Source: Prosthecobacter debontii (lineage in GTDB: Bacteria; Verrucomicrobiota; Verrucomicrobiia; Verrucomicrobiales; Akkermansiaceae). Taken from it: 9,945 nt of DNA. The translations under genes and the position numbers were made by a program. Below, in pieces: positions 6,755-9,945 of this stretch (its first letter is position 1; each line of letters opens with the position of its first letter). The DNA lies in the NCBI GenBank assembly GCA_945883455.1, contig CAMCXJ010000073.1, forward strand, positions 1-9,945. The letters run 5' to 3'. The notes beneath the pieces were generated by a model that searched no databases, was not told the DNA's origin, and was given only the letters and a program-made list of their open reading frames with translations.

Positions 6755-6774
6755 GAGGAACAGAAATGTCCCTC
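6755..6774. promoter_or_regulatory. Dyad copy 2, GGAACA-N4-TGTCCC, with longer stem
   Basis: The core GGAACA-GAAA-TGTCCC at 6757-6772 repeats copy 1 apart from the four central bases. Here the arms extend to GAGGAACA/TGTCCCTC, eight positions with one mismatch, and the loop would be GAAA, a stable RNA tetraloop. It may be an operator for the DUF4407 gene, a weak terminator for the regulator gene (a T-rich stretch follows at 6779-6786), or part of a dispersed repeat. Confidence 0.4.
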
Positions 6775-6787
6775 CTCCTTATTTTCT

Positions 6788-6822
6788 GATATACCCGCCA
6801 CGGCTTCCCTGTATGGGTAATC
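6788..6822 (+). promoter_or_regulatory. Hairpin directly before the DUF4407 start codon
   Basis: GATATACCC (6788-6796) pairs with GGGTAATC (6815-6822) as eight pairs with one bulged A, around an 18-base loop. The right arm ends one base before the ATG and covers the only purine-rich stretch that could serve as ribosome site (GGGTAA). If it forms in the mRNA it would hinder translation start. No ligand-binding aptamer is visible. Confidence 0.3.
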
Positions 6823-6823
6823 T

Positions 6824-8521
6824 ATGACAAAAACCATGAAGCGCGTGTTTTTCTGGCTCTCCGGCGCAGGCACGGAAACCCTCGAACGCTGCCCGGCTTG
6901 GGAGCAGAGAAAATACGTCGCGTTCGGAGCCACGGTGCTGGTGCCCTGCGCGTTCGCCTTCATCGCCTGCGCATACGCTCTTTCCACGCTCACCGACAAG
7001 CCTAGTGTGATCTATCCCGTAGCTGGCGTTTGGGCATTCATCATCCTCACCATCGACCGCGCCCTACTCGCCGGATACCGCCCCTATCTTTCCATTTTCC
7101 GCAAACTCTCTCAGTTTTCACTCCGCCTAGTGGTCGCCGTATTGATGGGCATCACCATCGCACACCCACTCGTCCTACTTCTTTTCCGCGATACCATATC
7201 CTCTGTCGTCGAGACCGACCGTGCCTCGGAAATCGAGGTCATTCGCGCGGGCTTCGATGGTGAAAAGGAAAAAGTCCGCCAGCGCATCGGCGGTATCGAC
7301 AAATCCCTAGCCGATCAGCGGCTGCGCTGGAACGAATCCTTCCAAGCGAAGTTCATCCTTCAGGAAAACGACGATGCCTCCGCCGCAATTCCCGGCCTCA
7401 CCGCCGCGCAGCAGACGGAACTTAAGGCCGCCACCGACGAGGCCACCACCCCTTTCCGCGCGCGCCTGGAAGTGGTGCAGACACAGACCGACGAGTTCAC
7501 ACCGCAATACGCCAAGCTCCAGACCGAGCTCTCTTTCTGGCAATCTGAGTTCGAGCGCGAGCTCAACGGCCAGCGCTCCGGCCTAGCCGGCGAGGGACCG
7601 CGCGCCCGCTCCATCCGCGCCGATCAGCTCGAGCCGCGCCGCGAGGAAACAAAGCGCCTTGGCGCCCTACTCGAACACCTCACCGCCGAGAAAACCTCTC
7701 TTCAGACCCAAGCCCGCGAGGCGGAGGCGGGCGCCATCGCCCTCTTCGAAACGAAACTCGCCGAAATCGAACTCACCAACAAAGCGGAGGCCGATCGCGT
7801 GGCGGGGCTGCGCCAGCGCGTTGAGAGCGACCAAGCTGAGCAGTTCGTCACCCAGCAAAACGCCCTGCGCGAAACAATCAAGCAGCAGATCGACTCGCAC
7901 CTCACCGAACTGACTCGCACCCAAGACGAGCTCGCCGCCGTCGGCAAGGAGGAATTCGACCGCCTTGATGCCATCCGCGCGGAACCCCGTCGCGATATCC
8001 TCACTCAGACTCTCGCTCTCCACCGCCTGTTCAAGGCCGGCGAGCAGGGCGGCCAATTCGCCTACTACACCTACATGGTGCTTACCCTGCTCTTCATGCT
8101 TGTGGACACGATCCCGCTCATCGTGAAATTTTTCACCAAGCCCGGTCCCTACGACACCCTTGTGGATCGGGATGAAATGACCTTCGAAACCGAGCACCGC
8201 GCCTTCCGTGAAACACGATCCCGCTACATGCAGCAGCTCACCGCTGGCAACCATCTCGCCGTCACGCGCAACCATGCCCTCGAGCACGCCCTCGTCGATG
8301 GCGTGGAGCATACCCGCGCCGCCCGCGAGTTCTTAGATTCCCTCGTGGAAATGGAGCGCTCCTTCGCCGAAAAAATGCGGGGTGAGGAGGAACACATCGG
8401 CCACCACGAGACCGACAAGCGCGCCGCTATCGATGCGATTAAAAAGCGTTTCTACGACGATCTCCACCACCGTATGGAACTCTTTTTCAACGCCCGCCAC
8501 GCCTCCACACCCGGGGCCTGA
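6824..8521 (+). CDS. DUF4407 membrane protein with long coiled coil
   Basis: The 565-residue protein matches the DUF4407 family in layout and in the MLVDTIPLIVKFFTKPGPYD motif (425-444). Three membrane helices lie near the N-terminus (about 31-54, 61-83 and 99-121). A charged, Ala/Glu/Gln/Arg-rich region of about 290 residues (122-411) is largely helical and coiled-coil-like. A fourth membrane helix is at 412-437, followed by a 128-residue charged helical tail. Arg/Lys-rich segments at 1-10, 77-98 and after 437 suggest these are cytoplasmic, which places the coiled coil in the periplasm. The family's function is unknown to me and no enzyme motif is visible. The start is the ATG at 6824. A second ATG at 6836 is possible and neither has a strong ribosome site. 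It follows the Lrp-type gene after 111 bases and converges on dnaG. Confidence 0.85.
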   Translation: MTKTMKRVFFWLSGAGTETLERCPAWEQRKYVAFGATVLVPCAFAFIACAYALSTLTDKPSVIYPVAGVWAFIILTIDRALLAGYRPYLSIFRKLSQFSLRLVVAVLMGITIAHPLVLLLFRDTISSVVETDRASEIEVIRAGFDGEKEKVRQRIGGIDKSLADQRLRWNESFQAKFILQENDDASAAIPGLTAAQQTELKAATDEATTPFRARLEVVQTQTDEFTPQYAKLQTELSFWQSEFERELNGQRSGLAGEGPRARSIRADQLEPRREETKRLGALLEHLTAEKTSLQTQAREAEAGAIALFETKLAEIELTNKAEADRVAGLRQRVESDQAEQFVTQQNALRETIKQQIDSHLTELTRTQDELAAVGKEEFDRLDAIRAEPRRDILTQTLALHRLFKAGEQGGQFAYYTYMVLTLLFMLVDTIPLIVKFFTKPGPYDTLVDRDEMTFETEHRAFRETRSRYMQQLTAGNHLAVTRNHALEHALVDGVEHTRAAREFLDSLVEMERSFAEKMRGEEEHIGHHETDKRAAIDAIKKRFYDDLHHRMELFFNARHASTPGA

Positions 8522-8692
8522 GATCTCATGTTGAACCGTAGCTGGGGATTCCAACCTCTGGCCGTTGTTAGGGAATCATGCCCCAACTTTCCGAAAAAGG
8601 TCTAACTTTTTTCAAACGGTCTAGAGGGATAACCCCACTTAGAAGGATGGTCGTCATCTCATCGACAAGCGCCACCAGCGCCTTTCCTAGGA
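8522..8692. other. Noncoding gap between convergent DUF4407 and dnaG genes
   Basis: No gene is visible in these 171 bases. Weak structures are GTTAGGG/CCCCAAC (8567-8573 and 8581-8587, one mismatch, followed by TTT), AAAAAG/CTTTTT (8594-8599 and 8606-8611), and a direct repeat of GGTCTA (8599-8604 and 8618-8623). The first could terminate the DUF4407 transcript, but none is a canonical terminator with a GC stem and T-run on either strand. Confidence 0.5.
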
Positions 8693-9945
8693 TCACTTCT
8701 TCCACTTCTCCCACGGCTTCTTCTCGGCCTTTTTAGTTTCCGGGGCGAGTTCGTCGTTGAAGGAGGAACGACCCGTCCAGCGGAGGAGGCCGGCGATTTC
8801 CTTGGCTTCCTCTAGGAGTTCGCGCATGCGTTCGGGGGAAAGGCCGGGTTCCTGCAGGGAGGCCTTCACCGCAGTGTCCCGTTTCTGGAGGACGATGGAG
8901 GAAAGCATTCCTAAGGTCTGCTCGGCGGCCTGAAGTCCATCCTCGGACGCGGCGGGGCTGGCTCCCATTTCCTTGTGGAGGGCGAGTTGTTCGCTTTTGC
9001 GGAGTCCGGCGACGAAGGCGTTCACGGCGGCGTTCGAGGTGGGGTCCGGGGAGCCTGCCAAGATTTTTTCCAACAGAGCGATGCCCTCCACCCATATCTT
9101 CGCCTCATGGAGGGTCTCGAACTGCTCGTTGAGGAAATGCTGGGCGGGCGCGGAGGTGAGCGCGAGGTGACAGAGATAGCCGACCGTCCTGTCGAGTGGG
9201 ATCGGCTCCACGACCGCCGTTTGATCTTCCTGCTGTCCGCGCACGGGGCGCTGCGCCTGCAGCTTCGCCTTGCGGACGGCGCTGGAAATCCCCTCCCGCA
9301 AGGTCGCCGAGCCGAGGCCGAGCATCGTGGCCACCACGTTGATCTGCTGGTCGCGGGCGGCGTGATCCCCCATCACGGCAAGGAGTTCGGTGCACTCGCG
9401 GGTGAGCTCGGTGCGGCCTTCCGCCGTTTCGAGCCGACCGTTTTTCCTGCCGGAGCCGATCTTGAAATCGAAGAAATCCCGCGCCTCCGCCACCTGTTTC
9501 CGGAAACCCTCGACGCCATGCGCCTTCAGGTAGGTATCGGGATCATCACCCGCCGGAAGCTCCACGACTTTCACGGAGAACCCCTCGGGCGCGAGTTCGC
9601 GGAAGGCGCGCTCGCAGGCTTTCACCCCCGCGTTGTCCGCATCGAAACATAGCACTGCCGTCTGCGCGTAGCGCTTCAGGATGCGCGCGTGCTGTGAGGT
9701 GAACGCCGTCCCAAGTGGGGCAATCGCGTTTTCCACACCGCCCTCGTGGCAGGCACTCGCGTCGATCTGACCCTCGCAAAGGATCACAGCCTTTTCCTTG
9801 AGGATCGCCTTCTTCGCGCGGTCGAGGGCGAAGAGGACGTTCGACTTCTTGAAGATATCCGTCTCCGGCGAGTTGATGTATTTCCCGGAGCGAGGGTCTT
9901 CCTTCAACTGCCGCCCGCTGAAGGCGATCGCGTCGCCTACCTCGT
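8693..9945 (-). CDS. dnaG: DNA primase DnaG, C-terminal two thirds (5' end outside window)
   Basis: The visible 416 residues read into the window from the right edge without a start; the first whole codons give EVGDAIAFSGRQLKEDPRSG, the family's segment before KYINSPET. DnaG makes the RNA primers for replication. The Toprim catalytic motifs are present: EGQID (codon of the Glu at 9773-9775), FDADNAG (about 9625-9646) and GDDPDTYLK (about 9550-9580), where acidic residues bind Mg2+. EGQID replaces the more usual EGYMD, but the acidic residues are kept. The remaining 280 or so residues are the helical C-terminal region that binds the DnaB helicase, poorly conserved as usual. The protein ends in a basic, Trp-containing tail, KKPWEKWKK. 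The N-terminal zinc-binding domain lies outside the window. A TTG codon at 9905-9907 is an internal Leu, not a start. Confidence 0.95.
   Translation of the reverse strand, partial: EVGDAIAFSGRQLKEDPRSGKYINSPETDIFKKSNVLFALDRAKKAILKEKAVILCEGQIDASACHEGGVENAIAPLGTAFTSQHARILKRYAQTAVLCFDADNAGVKACERAFRELAPEGFSVKVVELPAGDDPDTYLKAHGVEGFRKQVAEARDFFDFKIGSGRKNGRLETAEGRTELTRECTELLAVMGDHAARDQQINVVATMLGLGSATLREGISSAVRKAKLQAQRPVRGQQEDQTAVVEPIPLDRTVGYLCHLALTSAPAQHFLNEQFETLHEAKIWVEGIALLEKILAGSPDPTSNAAVNAFVAGLRKSEQLALHKEMGASPAASEDGLQAAEQTLGMLSSIVLQKRDTAVKASLQEPGLSPERMRELLEEAKEIAGLLRWTGRSSFNDELAPETKKAEKKPWEKWKK

Noticed and set aside
6767..6795. Possible promoter TGTCCC-17-TATACC before the DUF4407 gene
   Set aside because: The -35 match is only two of six positions; the spacing alone is not enough.
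8641..8692. GCGCC-ACCA-GCGCC repeat as a dnaG terminator
   Set aside because: The minus-strand stem is only about six pairs including a wobble and no T-run follows it.
8975..9652. Plus-strand open frame of 225 codons inside dnaG
   Set aside because: It lies wholly antisense to the conserved DnaG sequence, including part of the Toprim region, and its Gly/Arg/Glu-rich product resembles no family.

Overview
The window looks like a bacterial chromosome segment with high G+C and codons that mostly end in C or G. The gene set (a SWIM-SNF2 helicase, a DUF4407 membrane protein, a lethal-factor-like zinc peptidase and dnaG) and the protein style suggest a member of the Verrucomicrobiota. This is inference from general familiarity, and no marker gene here settles it. 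There are six complete protein genes, one gene cut at the right edge and a probable gene tail at the left edge. I see no tRNA, rRNA, CRISPR array, insertion sequence or phage gene.

Left part (1-2620): a possible C-terminal tail of an upstream gene ends at 64. Next is a probably secreted protein made of two copies of a zinc metallopeptidase domain, each with its own HExxH...E motif. Its stop codon directly abuts the stop codon of a convergent gene for an EamA/DMT-type transporter, with no base between them.

Middle part (2621-6712): a 94-base divergent spacer separates the transporter from a large SNF2-family helicase with an N-terminal SWIM zinc finger. The helicase gene contains a sharp AT-rich island just before the ATPase core. 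A 159-base noncoding gap with a stem-loop and a 10-base-periodic TTCGCG array leads to mscL (large-conductance mechanosensitive channel). An unusual CCCCTGA heptamer repeat then links mscL to an Lrp/AsnC-family regulator 29 bases downstream.

Right part (6713-9945): the spacer after the regulator holds two copies of a 16-base dyad, GGAACA-N4-TGTCCC, and a hairpin that runs up to the next start codon. That gene encodes a DUF4407 protein with four membrane segments and a long, probably periplasmic coiled coil. After a 171-base noncoding gap, dnaG (primase) comes in on the minus strand and runs off the right edge.

The genes look like mostly ordinary chromosomal functions: replication and DNA remodelling (SNF2, DnaG), envelope and osmotic functions (MscL, DUF4407, EamA transporter), and one regulator. 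No clear multi-gene new system is visible. The most unusual items are the double-active-site peptidase, the paired dyads in front of the DUF4407 gene, and the DUF4407 architecture.
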